15,282 nucleotides of DNA, from positions 1 to 15,282 of the forward strand of contig VBLD01000037.1 of NCBI GenBank assembly GCA_005879205.1, written 5' to 3'. The notes below the pieces were generated by a model that was given only the letters and a program-made list of their open reading frames with translations, was not told where the DNA came from and did no database searches. The position numbers and the translations under genes are program-made. Each line of letters begins with the position of its first letter. Positions within the stretch are counted from its first letter, which is position 1. The stretch comes from Deltaproteobacteria bacterium. Lineage in GTDB: Bacteria; Desulfobacterota; Binatia; DP-6. This document shows, one piece after another, positions 7,200-14,601 of this stretch.

Positions 7200-8623
7200 G
7201 CCGCTTCCGCGCGCGGTAACTGCACGACGAACCGGCTCCCTTTACCCTCGGTCGACTCCGCCTGCACGCGGCCGCCGTGCATCTCGACGATGCTCTTCAC
7301 GATGGCGAGGCCGAGGCCGGTGCCCGCGGGCGTTCCCCGCGCCTGCCAGTAGCGATCGAAGACGCGGGGCAGTGCCTCGGGGGGGATGCCGACGCCGCTG
7401 TCTTCCACCGCGACCTCCACCTCGTCTTCGCGCGCCGTGATGCCGAGCCGCACCGCGCCGCCGCGCGGCGTGAACTTGATGGCGTTGCCGAGGAGATTCA
7501 GCAGGACCTGGAGCAGGCGCTCCTCGTCGCCCAGCACCCGGACGCCGCGGGCCGCGCCGTTGCTGTGGACGGAGAGTCCCCGCGCCTCCGCCTGGGGGCG
7601 CAGCTGCTCGAGGGCGCGTCGTACCAGGTTCCCCAGGTCCACGTTCCGCCGGTCGATCGCCAGCAGGCCGGCCCGGAGACGCGAGAGCTCCAGGATATCG
7701 TTCACCAGGTGCAGCACACGCTCGGTATTGGCGGCGATGATGTCCACGAGGCGGGCCTGCTTCGGCACGAGTGGCCCCGGGACCTCGTCGCGCAGGAGCG
7801 TCGTCGCCTCGCGCACGGAGGTCAGCGGTGTGCGGAGCTCGTGGGAGATGTGCGAGAAGAAGTCCTCCTTCATCCGTTCCACCTCGCGCAGCCGCTCGGC
7901 CATGCGGTTGAACGCGTGCGCGAGCTGCCCGATCTCATCCCGTCTCTCGACCTCCAGCGGGGCGCCGAACGACCCCTCGGCCACTTCGGCCGTCGCCCTC
8001 GAGAGGCGGTCCAGCGACCGTGTCATGCGGACGGCGAGTAGCCCGGCACCGAGAAGCGCGAGCAGCACGGTCGCCGGGAGCGCGATCAGGACCCCGTTCC
8101 AGGTGCGCCGCTCGACGCTGCGCGCGCGGAGCTGGGATTGCTCGAGCGCGGCGTAGGTCGCGTCCTGCAGGCGGTCGAGGCTTCGCTCGGTGCTGGTCGC
8201 GGCGATGCGCGTCTCGGTCGCCGCCGCCGGACGCCGTCTACCGCCGGACGAGCCGAGTCCGCCCACGAGGCGGCGGTAGGTTGCAAAGTCGGCGACCATC
8301 TTCACGTGGCGCTTCGTCTCCTCGCGGCTCAGGACGAGGCATTGCAACCGCTCGAGGTCCTGCGACACGCGTGCGGCGCGGGCGTTCCACAGGCCCTCGT
8401 AGGTGGCGTCCTGCAGGATCGCAAAGCGCGTCTCCAGACGAATCAACGCGAGCATCGATTCGCGCAGCCCCGTCTCCAGCCTGAGGGCCGGGGCGGTCCG
8501 AGTGACGAGCGCGCGGTTCACCGCGACGATCTGATTCATCGCGAGAAGGCTCCATGCCGCCACGGCGACCAGCACCACGATGACGAGCGACGTGGCCAGG
8601 AATATCCGTGACGCGAGCCGCAT
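7196..8623 (-). CDS. HAMP-domain sensor histidine kinase (475 aa)
   Basis: This is a membrane sensor kinase of classic layout. TM1 is at residues 7-29, a mainly helical periplasmic domain at about 30-175, TM2 at about 178-198, HAMP at about 199-252 (TRSLDRLSRATAEVAEGSF, RRDEIGQLAHAFNRMAERL) and HisKA from about 253 with His261 in FFSHISHELRTPLTS. The ATPase domain carries N-box NLLGNAIKF, G1 DSGVGIPPEA, F-box RVFDRYW and G2 GTGLGLAIVKSIVEMHGG. ATG 8621-8623 begins right before TM1 (MRLASRIFLATS), with GAGGA about 12 bases upstream. It is the first gene of the six-gene operon, and its stop overlaps the lipoprotein start. The domain order resembles GlrK/QseE. The signal sensed is unknown; the periplasmic domain shows no cysteine or histidine metal cluster. 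Confidence 0.93.
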   Translation of the reverse strand: MRLASRIFLATSLVIVVLVAVAAWSLLAMNQIVAVNRALVTRTAPALRLETGLRESMLALIRLETRFAILQDATYEGLWNARAARVSQDLERLQCLVLSREETKRHVKMVADFATYRRLVGGLGSSGGRRRPAAATETRIAATSTERSLDRLQDATYAALEQSQLRARSVERRTWNGVLIALPATVLLALLGAGLLAVRMTRSLDRLSRATAEVAEGSFGAPLEVERRDEIGQLAHAFNRMAERLREVERMKEDFFSHISHELRTPLTSVREATTLLRDEVPGPLVPKQARLVDIIAANTERVLHLVNDILELSRLRAGLLAIDRRNVDLGNLVRRALEQLRPQAEARGLSVHSNGAARGVRVLGDEERLLQVLLNLLGNAIKFTPRGGAVRLGITAREDEVEVAVEDSGVGIPPEALPRVFDRYWQARGTPAGTGLGLAIVKSIVEMHGGRVQAESTEGKGSRFVVQLPRAEAA

Positions 8624-8744
8624 ACGATCGACGCTTCCTCCGGGCTTGGAGGTCTAGCCGCTGGGATCGTGCCCCCCCGCCCGCGCGAAGCCTTCAACGA
8701 CCCTCCCCGGCGACGACGCCGCGGGATGGCCGATCGAGCATCTG

Positions 8745-8773
8745 TAGATTGCATCGCCGTCCTCCTCCGTCAA
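8745..8773 (-). promoter_or_regulatory. Candidate sigma-70-like promoter for the kinase-modABC operon
   Basis: On the minus strand TTGACG (8768-8773) is followed, after exactly 17 bases, by AATCTA (8745-8750). This is about 120 bases upstream of the kinase start, inside the 278-base gap after the CoA-transferase gene. The -35 match is good and the -10 match is poor. No sigma-54 site and no ModE-type palindrome is seen in the gap. This is the best candidate in the gap, not a firm call. Confidence 0.25.
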
Positions 8774-8863
8774 TCCGGCCGCCCGCGGTGGCGCTGCGGT
8801 GCGGTGGGAATCGAGGGGAGTTCACGGGGTCCGCAGCGACACTCCCGTGCCACCGATCACGTC

Positions 8864-8887
8864 GAGCGCACGGAGAAAGATGCGCTC
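8864..8887 (-). terminator. Hairpin just downstream of the CoA-transferase stop
   Basis: A perfect 7-base inverted repeat, GAGCGCA (8864-8870) and TGCGCTC (8881-8887), has a 10-base loop. It begins 14 bases beyond the stop of the tandem CoA-transferase gene. It could end that transcript before the kinase operon. It has no following T-tract, so rho-independent termination is doubtful. Confidence 0.35.
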
Positions 8888-8901
8888 CCGGGTCTCGCGG
8901 G

Positions 8902-11253
8902 TCAGATCCCGGCAGGACGGATGCCGATGATTCCCTCGGCCTCGAGCTCGGCGATGGTGTCGTCGCGGAGGTCGAGCAGGTCACGCAGCAGCTCCGCGGT
9001 GTGCTGCCCGAGCGTCGGCGCAGGCGCCCGGTACCAGCGTTTCAACCCCGAGAAGCGCATCGGAAGCCCGGGCAGCTCGTGGGTTCCGGTGACCGGATGT
9101 GAATGCGGCTCGAAGAAGCCGCGCGCGCGCATCTGCGGGTTCGCCACCGCCTCGCGCGGGTGCAGCACGGCGGCGGCCGGGACGCCGCGGGCGAGGAGCT
9201 CCTCGACCAGCGCGTCGCGCTCCCGGGTGGCGCACCAGGCGGAGAGCTCGGCGTCGAGGCGGTCGTGCCGGGCACGCCGTCCCGCCCGTGTCGCGAGCGC
9301 CGGATCCAGCGCCCAGCCGGGCCGACCGAGGACGTCGACCAGCGCTCGCCACTGCTCGTCCCCCACGACGGCAATGGCGATCCACTGCTCGCTGCCGCGA
9401 CACGCGTAGAGGTTCTGCGGGGCGGCGACGGGACCGCGGTTTCCATCGCGGCCGACGAGCCGCCCGTAGGCCTGCCACTCGAGCACCTGGTCGGCGGTCG
9501 CGTTGAGCGCCGCCTCGACCATCGTCGATTCGACGAGCTGCCCCTCGCCCGTCCGCCGGCGGTGCTCCAGGGCGACGAGCAGGGCCAGCGCGGCGTGCAT
9601 GCCGGCGAGCGGATCGCAGGGGCCGCGTGGGATCACCGGCGGCCCATCGCCGAAGCCCGTCACCCACGCGAGACCCGAGATCTGCTCCATCGTCTGGGCG
9701 AAGCCGGTCCGGTCGCGCCACGGGCCGTCGAGGCCGAAGGCGGGCATGCGCACCAGCACCAGACCCGGGTTCTCGCGCGCGAGCTCCTCGTAGCGGAGGC
9801 CCAGATTGTCGAGCACGCGGGGCGAGAAGTTCTCGACCACGGCGTCGGCCTTCGCGATCAACGCTTTCGCGAGCGCGAGGCCGCGCGGCCGGGAGAGGTC
9901 GAGGGTGATGCCGCGCTTGCCCGCGTTGATGCCGTGATACATCGCCGACCACTCCCACCACCGATCGGCCGTCGGCTGCTGCGTGCTCGCGAGGCGGATG
10001 CCGTCGGGACGCTGGATCGACTCCACCTTGACGACGTCGGCACCGAGGACGGCGAGGAAGTGGCCCACGAAGGGACCGGCCCAGAACATCGTGAAGTCGA
10101 GCACGCGGAGTCCGGCGAAGGGGAGGTCGCTGCCGTCCCCGGGTGACGGCGCCGGTCGCGACGCCCACCGCGACGGGTGCTCGTCGAGCTGCGGGGCGGG
10201 GGCAAACGGCCGCAGCGCGCCGCGCCCGAGCCGGTACGGCGGCCGCGGCTGCACGAGGCGACCGTCTGGAGCCGGAACGTACACCCCGCGCTCGCGGAAC
10301 TGCTCGAACGTCCGCACCGTCTCACCGTTGCCGACGGGCGCCACGGGGATGCGCAGCGCCGTCGCTCGTTCGATGGCGTCCGCGACCGTGTGCCGCCGCG
10401 TCCAGGCGTGAATGAAGGCATGGACCTCCCGCCGCCGCCGCTCGCGCGTGAAGTAGTGCGTGAGCTCTGCGTCGTCGACGAGGTCGCCGCGCTCCACCAG
10501 CACGAGGAAGTCGCGCCACTGCTGGTTCGTGATCGTGCAGAACCCTATCCAGCCGTCGGCCGCCGGCTCGATCGAGGGAATCTCGACGGTGCGTCCGTAG
10601 GCGGCCGAGGGGCCGCCGAAGCTCGCGACGAGCGTCGTGAACGGCGCCATCGAGAGGTGGATCGCCTCGAGGACGGAGAGATCGACGTGCTGCCCGCGCC
10701 CGGTCCGGCGCGCGCCGATCGTCGCGGCGAGGGCGCCGATCGCCGCGTAGCCGCCGGCGAGCCACTCGCCGAGCCGCCCGCCCGCCGCGAGCGGCGAGCG
10801 CTCGACCGTCCCCCGGACGCCGGTCGATCCCGCCCACGCCTGCACGGTGAACTCCGTCGCGGGTCGGTCCTTCCATGGTCCGGTCCGCCCGAACCACGAG
10901 ATCGAGACCAGCGACGTCGCCGGGCTGCGCTCCGACAGCACCGGCCAGTCGATCCCGCCGAGGCTCTCGACGACGACGTCGGCCCTGGCCGCGAGGTCGA
11001 GCAGCTCGGCGTGCCCCGACGCCGTGGTCCAGTCGAGCGCGACGCTCTGCTTGGACGCATTGAGGAAGCGGAACAGGACGCCGTCCTCGCCGGGCGGAAC
11101 CTCGACGCCGCATGCCGTCCAGCGCCGCATCGGATCGCCGCCCGCCGGAGGCTCGACCTTGACGACGTCGGCGCCGGCGTCGGCGAACAGCTTCCCGCAG
11201 TACGGACCGGCGATACCGGTGGCGCACTCGGCGACGCGGACTCCCGAGAGCAC
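8902..11253 (-). CDS. Tandem (double-length) CaiB/BaiF family III CoA-transferase (783 aa)
   Basis: Family III CoA-transferases move CoA between carboxylic acids through an aspartyl-CoA thioester and are usually about 400 residues long. This protein holds two such units. Unit 1 (about 1-365) opens VRVAECATGIAGPYCGKLFA and ADVVKVEPP, and has Asp191 in GQHVDLSVLEA at the usual catalytic Asp place. Unit 2 (about 378-783) opens LRVLDFTMFWAGPFVGHFLA and ADVVKVES, has VVENFSPRVLDNLGL, and carries Glu575 in GQLVESTMVEAA at that place. The GTG start (11251-11253) is 3 bases after the stop of the amidohydrolase frame, so the two are probably co-transcribed. Since the family works as an interlocked dimer, a fused pair may be a pseudo-dimer. 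The substrate is unknown; neighbours suggest a catabolic acid. Confidence 0.92.
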   Translation of the reverse strand: MLSGVRVAECATGIAGPYCGKLFADAGADVVKVEPPAGGDPMRRWTACGVEVPPGEDGVLFRFLNASKQSVALDWTTASGHAELLDLAARADVVVESLGGIDWPVLSERSPATSLVSISWFGRTGPWKDRPATEFTVQAWAGSTGVRGTVERSPLAAGGRLGEWLAGGYAAIGALAATIGARRTGRGQHVDLSVLEAIHLSMAPFTTLVASFGGPSAAYGRTVEIPSIEPAADGWIGFCTITNQQWRDFLVLVERGDLVDDAELTHYFTRERRRREVHAFIHAWTRRHTVADAIERATALRIPVAPVGNGETVRTFEQFRERGVYVPAPDGRLVQPRPPYRLGRGALRPFAPAPQLDEHPSRWASRPAPSPGDGSDLPFAGLRVLDFTMFWAGPFVGHFLAVLGADVVKVESIQRPDGIRLASTQQPTADRWWEWSAMYHGINAGKRGITLDLSRPRGLALAKALIAKADAVVENFSPRVLDNLGLRYEELARENPGLVLVRMPAFGLDGPWRDRTGFAQTMEQISGLAWVTGFGDGPPVIPRGPCDPLAGMHAALALLVALEHRRRTGEGQLVESTMVEAALNATADQVLEWQAYGRLVGRDGNRGPVAAPQNLYACRGSEQWIAIAVVGDEQWRALVDVLGRPGWALDPALATRAGRRARHDRLDAELSAWCATRERDALVEELLARGVPAAAVLHPREAVANPQMRARGFFEPHSHPVTGTHELPGLPMRFSGLKRWYRAPAPTLGQHTAELLRDLLDLRDDTIAELEAEGIIGIRPAGI

Positions 11254-11256
11254 GAG

Positions 11257-12353
11257 TCAGGCGGGAAGGCGGTAGAAGCGGGACGCGTTGGTGCCGGCGA
11301 TCTTGGCCCGGCTCTCGTCGCTCAGGTCGTCGCGCGTGCGCAGGTGCTTCGTGCTCTCCGGCCAGTCGCCGTCCCAGTGCGGGTAGTCGCTGGCGTACAT
11401 GATGAAGTCGTCCGGTGGAAGATGCGGCTCGGCGTCTCCTTCATGAGCTCGACGGCGCCGCTGAACCAGCGGTAGCGGAGAAACATGTCGTCGAGCTGCT
11501 CGAGCACCGTCGGGATCCAGCCGATGTTCGCCTCGACGAGGACGAAGCGCAGGCGCGGGAACCGCTGCGGGATGCCCGAGAAGACGAGCTGGGCCGCCAC
11601 GGGGATGGTCTGCGAGCCGGCCTTTGACGCGCCCGCGCCGGCCATGAATCCCACCGTGGACATGCTCATCTTGCCGGCCGCGAGGCCGAGCTCGTTGAAG
11701 CTCCCGATGTGGACGCCGAGCGGCGTGGCGGATTCCTGGGCGAGGTCCCAGAAGGGATCGTTGGCGGGGCCGGCATCGTCGTAGGTGCCGTTCGGGTAGG
11801 CGGCGATGAGCGCGCCCTTCATGCCGTGGTCGAGGCCCCAGCGGAGCTCGGCGACCGCATCGGCGACGCCGGTCGTCGGGATGATGGTCTGGCCGATCAG
11901 GCGTCCCTCGCCCGCCGCGCCGAAATCGGCGAGCCACTCGTTGTACGCGCGCACGCAGGCGAGCTGGAGCTCGCGGTCGTCGGCGTAGGTGCGCGCCCCC
12001 GCGAGGGTGACGCTGGGATAGAGGACCTGCGCCCAGATGCCGTCGGCGTCGAGGTCGTCGAGCCGGGCCTTCGGGTCGAAGCTTCCGGGACGGATATCTT
12101 CGTAACGATATCCCTCGGCGCGGAACTGCAGGTAGGAGAGGCCGGCCGTGGCGGTGAGTCCCAGGGGGCGGAGGCGCTTGCCGTCGTCGAACGACCAGAC
12201 GTCGCCCTGCTCGGTGCGGAGCACCTTCGGCGCGCGCGCGCGGAGGCGCTGCGGCACGCGCGTCTGCCACAGGTCGGGCGGCTCGTTCACGTGCGCGTCG
12301 GCGTCGAGGATCGGGTAGTCGATGCTCGCGACGTCGTGGAAGATGTCCTGCAT
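11257..12353 (-). pseudogene. Amidohydrolase_2 (ACMSD/TIM-barrel) gene with frameshift and small deletion
   Basis: From ATG 12351-12353 the frame gives an amidohydrolase_2 metal-dependent hydrolase/decarboxylase barrel: ILDADAHVNEP with His21 and Glu24 in the first metal motif, RLIGQTIIPTTG, His215 in LGVHIGSFNELG, and FVLVEANIGWIP near residue 270. At residue 314 or so (position about 11412-11420) the reading leaves the family after SRIFHR. The expected ending, PDDFIMYASDYPHWDGDWPE with the metal-ligand Asp and then KIAGTNASRFYRLPA, continues in another minus-strand frame from about 11418 to the stop at 11257-11259. About 20 residues that normally lie between these parts are missing, so this looks like a small out-of-frame deletion and not a single-base slip. 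It precedes the CoA-transferase by 3 bases. A local assembly error is possible, in which case the gene would be intact. Confidence 0.75.
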
Positions 12354-12431
12354 GCGCGGTCCATAGCGCGGCCGCGCGCGTGCGGGCAAGGCGCTCGGCG
12401 CCGCACCACACGCGCCGCGTTGCTTCCGCGC

Positions 12432-12671
12432 ATGGCGCACGAGAGTATTGGCGGAGCCCTTCGGAAGTTCTACGATGAGCTTGGCATGAGCATCGAGCTT
12501 GCCGCCGTCCTCATTACCTCACTGCTGGAGCTCGCTGGCGTGGTTTACATCGCCACTCTGGTGCACAGCACTCGCGACAAGATGGATGCGGACGACGCGG
12601 CGCTCTACCTTCAGGGCCGGCGGGTCCAGGAGGTGCTCCGCGAGATGCGGGCGGAGCTGCTCCGCCGCTAG
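12432..12671 (+). CDS. Small single-pass membrane protein, unknown function (79 aa)
   Basis: I do not recognise the family. The predicted protein has one hydrophobic segment (IELAAVLITSLLELAGVVYI, about residues 20-39), then a charged helical tail ending VQEVLREMRAELLRR. Codon third positions are strongly GC-rich from the second methionine onward, which supports coding. That second ATG at 12486 would give a 61-residue protein (MSIELAAVL) and may be the true start, because the first 18 codons show weaker GC bias and neither ATG has a clear ribosome binding site. It is divergent from the amidohydrolase, and its stop overlaps the stop of the opposing small gene in the palindrome CTAG (12668-12671). 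Confidence 0.55.
   Translation: MAHESIGGALRKFYDELGMSIELAAVLITSLLELAGVVYIATLVHSTRDKMDADDAALYLQGRRVQEVLREMRAELLRR
12650..12666. terminator. Short perfect hairpin at convergent stops
   Basis: GGCGGAG (12650-12656) and CTCCGCC (12660-12666) form a 7-base stem with a CTG loop, 2 bases before the shared CTAG where the two small convergent genes stop. It could slow or end transcription from both sides. It lies inside the coding end of the plus-strand gene and has no T-tract. Confidence 0.3.
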
Positions 12672-12874
12672 GTGACACCGCCCGAGTCGCACCCGTCTCG
12701 AGGTATTGGCAATAGTTGTGGATCGGGCTCGGTGAGGCGCTTCTGGAATATGCCGAACCAGTAGACGAGCACCGCGACGAGTCCGGCACGGCGCCGCTTC
12801 TCGGTGAGCCGCACGAGAGCGCGGCCGACGATGACGTTCCGCTCCAGCTCATCGCGACGAAAGAAGGGGGGCAT
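12668..12874 (-). CDS. Small membrane-associated protein, unknown function (68 aa)
   Basis: The family is not recognised. ATG 12872-12874 has a good ribosome binding site, GGGGAGGG about 8 bases upstream, and lies 31 bases after the DUF35 stop, so it is probably the last gene of the sulfatase-thiolase-DUF35 group. A basic N-terminal half (MPPFFRRDELERNVIVGRAL, then LTEKRRR) is followed by a short hydrophobic stretch AGLVAVLVYWFGIF (about residues 31-44) and QKRLTEPDPQ. The first 50 or so codons have very GC-rich third positions. The last 18 do not, which suggests the original 3' end was lost and the frame now runs into non-coding sequence. It converges on the other small gene, with stop codons sharing CTAG. 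Confidence 0.5.
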   Translation of the reverse strand: MPPFFRRDELERNVIVGRALVRLTEKRRRAGLVAVLVYWFGIFQKRLTEPDPQLLPIPRDGCDSGGVT

Positions 12875-12905
12875 GTGCGGGCCCTCCCCAGGTGGGCAAC
12901 GAGTA

Positions 12906-13361
12906 TCAGATCCCGAAGGGCCGATTGCGGCAGGGCACGAACATGGGCGCCGTGACCTCGCCCTGCACGCCCGCGAAGCGGAGCGGCCGGAAGACGACGC
13001 GCACCGGCGTGTCCGCGCGCAGCGACGCGGGGTCGCAGTCGACGATCCGCGTCACGAGGCGCACGGCCGGATCCTCCTCGATCGCCACCACACCTGCGAC
13101 GTACGGCACGTCCGCCGCGAGCTGCGGGATGAAGGCCCGGCGGACGACGGACCAGGAGAAGAGCCGGCCGCGGCCGGTCACCGTCGTCCAGGTGAAGGAC
13201 TGCGACCCGCAGAAGCGGCACGTACCGTCGGGATACCAGACGTAGCGCTGGCACGCGTCGCAGCGCGGGACGGCAAGCTCGCCGCGCGCCGCGGCGGCCC
13301 AGAACTCCCGCGTCGGCGGCCAGTCGGTATCGGGCAGCGGGAAGTCGCTACGGAATCTCAC
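12906..13361 (-). CDS. DUF35 zinc-ribbon/OB-fold protein, partner of thiolase-like protein (151 aa)
   Basis: This is a small acyl-CoA-associated protein of the DUF35/OB-fold type, normally found in complex with thiolase-like enzymes. The N-terminal helix (TREFWAAAARGELAVPRC) leads into a rubredoxin-like zinc ribbon with Cys34, Cys37, Cys48 and Cys51 (CDACQRYVWYPDGTCRFC). An OB-fold follows from about residue 55 (GRGRLFSWSVVRRAF, then YVAGVVAIEED, then PVRVVFRPL). The GTG start (13359-13361) overlaps the thiolase stop as GTGA, so the two are translationally coupled and probably form one complex. The best-studied parallel is the DUF35 domain of ChsH2, needed by the aldolase Ltp2. Assigning that activity here is inference. 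Confidence 0.9.
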   Translation of the reverse strand: MRFRSDFPLPDTDWPPTREFWAAAARGELAVPRCDACQRYVWYPDGTCRFCGSQSFTWTTVTGRGRLFSWSVVRRAFIPQLAADVPYVAGVVAIEEDPAVRLVTRIVDCDPASLRADTPVRVVFRPLRFAGVQGEVTAPMFVPCRNRPFGI

Positions 13362-14554
13362 CGGCGCCTCAGGACGAGCGTGCTCGCCTGCGGTCCCGTG
13401 TAGCCGCCGTAGACGCCGATCTCGGCGTCCTTCACCTGCGCTGCCGCCTCGCCGCGAAGCTGGCGCACGATCTCCACGACGTGGGCGATGCCGAGCACGT
13501 AGGCGTGCGAGAGCATGCCGCCGTGCGTGTTGTACGGGAGTCGGCCGCCGTCGAAGTGGAGGGCCGTCCCTTCGACGAACCGGCCGCCCTCGCCCTTGGC
13601 GCAGAAGCCCATGTCCTCGATCTGCATGAGCGAGACGATCGTGAACGGGTCGTAGCAGGCGAGCACGTCGACGTCCGCCGGGACGATGCCGGCCATGCGG
13701 CAGGCAGCCGGCGCGGCGAACACCTGAGGCGTTGCGGTGAAGTCGCCTTGCTGGCTCCAGTACACGCGGGTCCTGGAGTTCCCCACCCCGACGCCGGCCA
13801 CCTGGACGACGGGCGGGCGCAGGTCGCGGGCGCGCTCGACCGACGTCATGACGTAGGCGCCGCCGCCGTCGGAGATGAGGCAGCAGTCCTCTTTGCGAAA
13901 TGGGTCGCAGATGGCCGGGCTCGCGAGGTATTGCTCGAGCGTGAGCGGCTTGTCGTGCAGCACCGCGGCCGGGGTGAGGTTGGCGTGGCGCCGGCAGGCG
14001 ACGGCGATCGCGCCGAGCTGGGCGGACGTCGTGCCGTACTCGTGCATGTGGCGGCGCGCGATGGTCGCGAAGTAGACCGGCTGCGGGAACCAGCCGAACG
14101 GCACCTCGAGGTTCTGCTTGAAGAGCTCCGAGGCGTGCACCTCGCCCGGACCGCCGACCATGTCGGCGCGCTGGGTGGCCCATGCCACCGAGAACACGTT
14201 GACGACGGTGCGCGCCCTGCCCGTACGGATCGCGAGCGCCGCCTCGTGCGGGGCCGAGCCGGCCCACACCATGCCGCCACCGGCGGTGGAGACCCACATC
14301 TCGTGCGTCGTGCCGAAGTGCGCCCGGTAGTCGTCGGCCCCGAACTGCTGCCCGTCGAAGGGCGTGTACATGATGCCGTCGACGTCCCGCGGCGTGAGTC
14401 CGGCATCGGCGAGCGCGCGCTCGATCGCCTGGGCGCCGATCTCCTTGGTGGTGCGCCCCGACGCCTTGGTGTGGTCGGCCTCGCCGACACCGGCGATCGC
14501 GACCTCGCCCGCGACGTCCTCCAGTTCGGACGGGAAGCCCCAGTCGGCAGCCAT
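13358..14554 (-). CDS. Thiolase-like (SCP-x/Ltp2 type) protein lacking the nucleophilic Cys (398 aa)
   Basis: The fold is thiolase: AGVGEADHTK at the N-terminus, AIERALADAGLTPRDVDGIM (residues 44-61), LISDGGGAYVMTS (226-238), CYDPFTIVSLMQIEDMGFC (300-318) and LPYNTHGGMLSHAYVLG (339-355). At the place of the usual VNxAC nucleophile it reads VSTAGGGMVWAGSA (88-101), so the cysteine is a glycine (Gly92). The GHP histidine motif is replaced by SHAY, and the usual C-terminal cysteine loop reads GGYTGPQAS. It should therefore not be a classical thiolase. Tyr301 and Tyr352 lie where thiolase-superfamily aldolases such as Ltp2 use tyrosines, so retro-aldol cleavage of a side-chain CoA ester is a candidate. 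The start is ATG 14552-14554, 47 bases after the sulfatase stop. DUF35 is coupled directly downstream. Confidence 0.88.
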   Translation of the reverse strand: MAADWGFPSELEDVAGEVAIAGVGEADHTKASGRTTKEIGAQAIERALADAGLTPRDVDGIMYTPFDGQQFGADDYRAHFGTTHEMWVSTAGGGMVWAGSAPHEAALAIRTGRARTVVNVFSVAWATQRADMVGGPGEVHASELFKQNLEVPFGWFPQPVYFATIARRHMHEYGTTSAQLGAIAVACRRHANLTPAAVLHDKPLTLEQYLASPAICDPFRKEDCCLISDGGGAYVMTSVERARDLRPPVVQVAGVGVGNSRTRVYWSQQGDFTATPQVFAAPAACRMAGIVPADVDVLACYDPFTIVSLMQIEDMGFCAKGEGGRFVEGTALHFDGGRLPYNTHGGMLSHAYVLGIAHVVEIVRQLRGEAAAQVKDAEIGVYGGYTGPQASTLVLRRR

Positions 14555-14601
14555 CGGAGCATGGCGTACCACCTTCGTTGACAATGATGAAGGTTCGGAT
14601 T

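Noticed and set aside
9103..11475. Long plus-strand open frames antisense to the CoA-transferase
   Set aside because: They are shadows of the minus-strand coding frame; no conserved motif or ribosome binding site is seen.
12366..12377. Perfect 12-base palindrome GCGCGGCCGCGC upstream of the amidohydrolase
   Set aside because: Such GC palindromes are expected by chance in this base composition, and no second copy or operator arrangement was seen.
12354..12389. TTGCCC and TATGGA with 18-base spacing ahead of the amidohydrolase ATG
   Set aside because: The -10-like box ends only 6 bases before the ATG and both boxes are poor matches; it would need a leaderless transcript, for which there is no other support.
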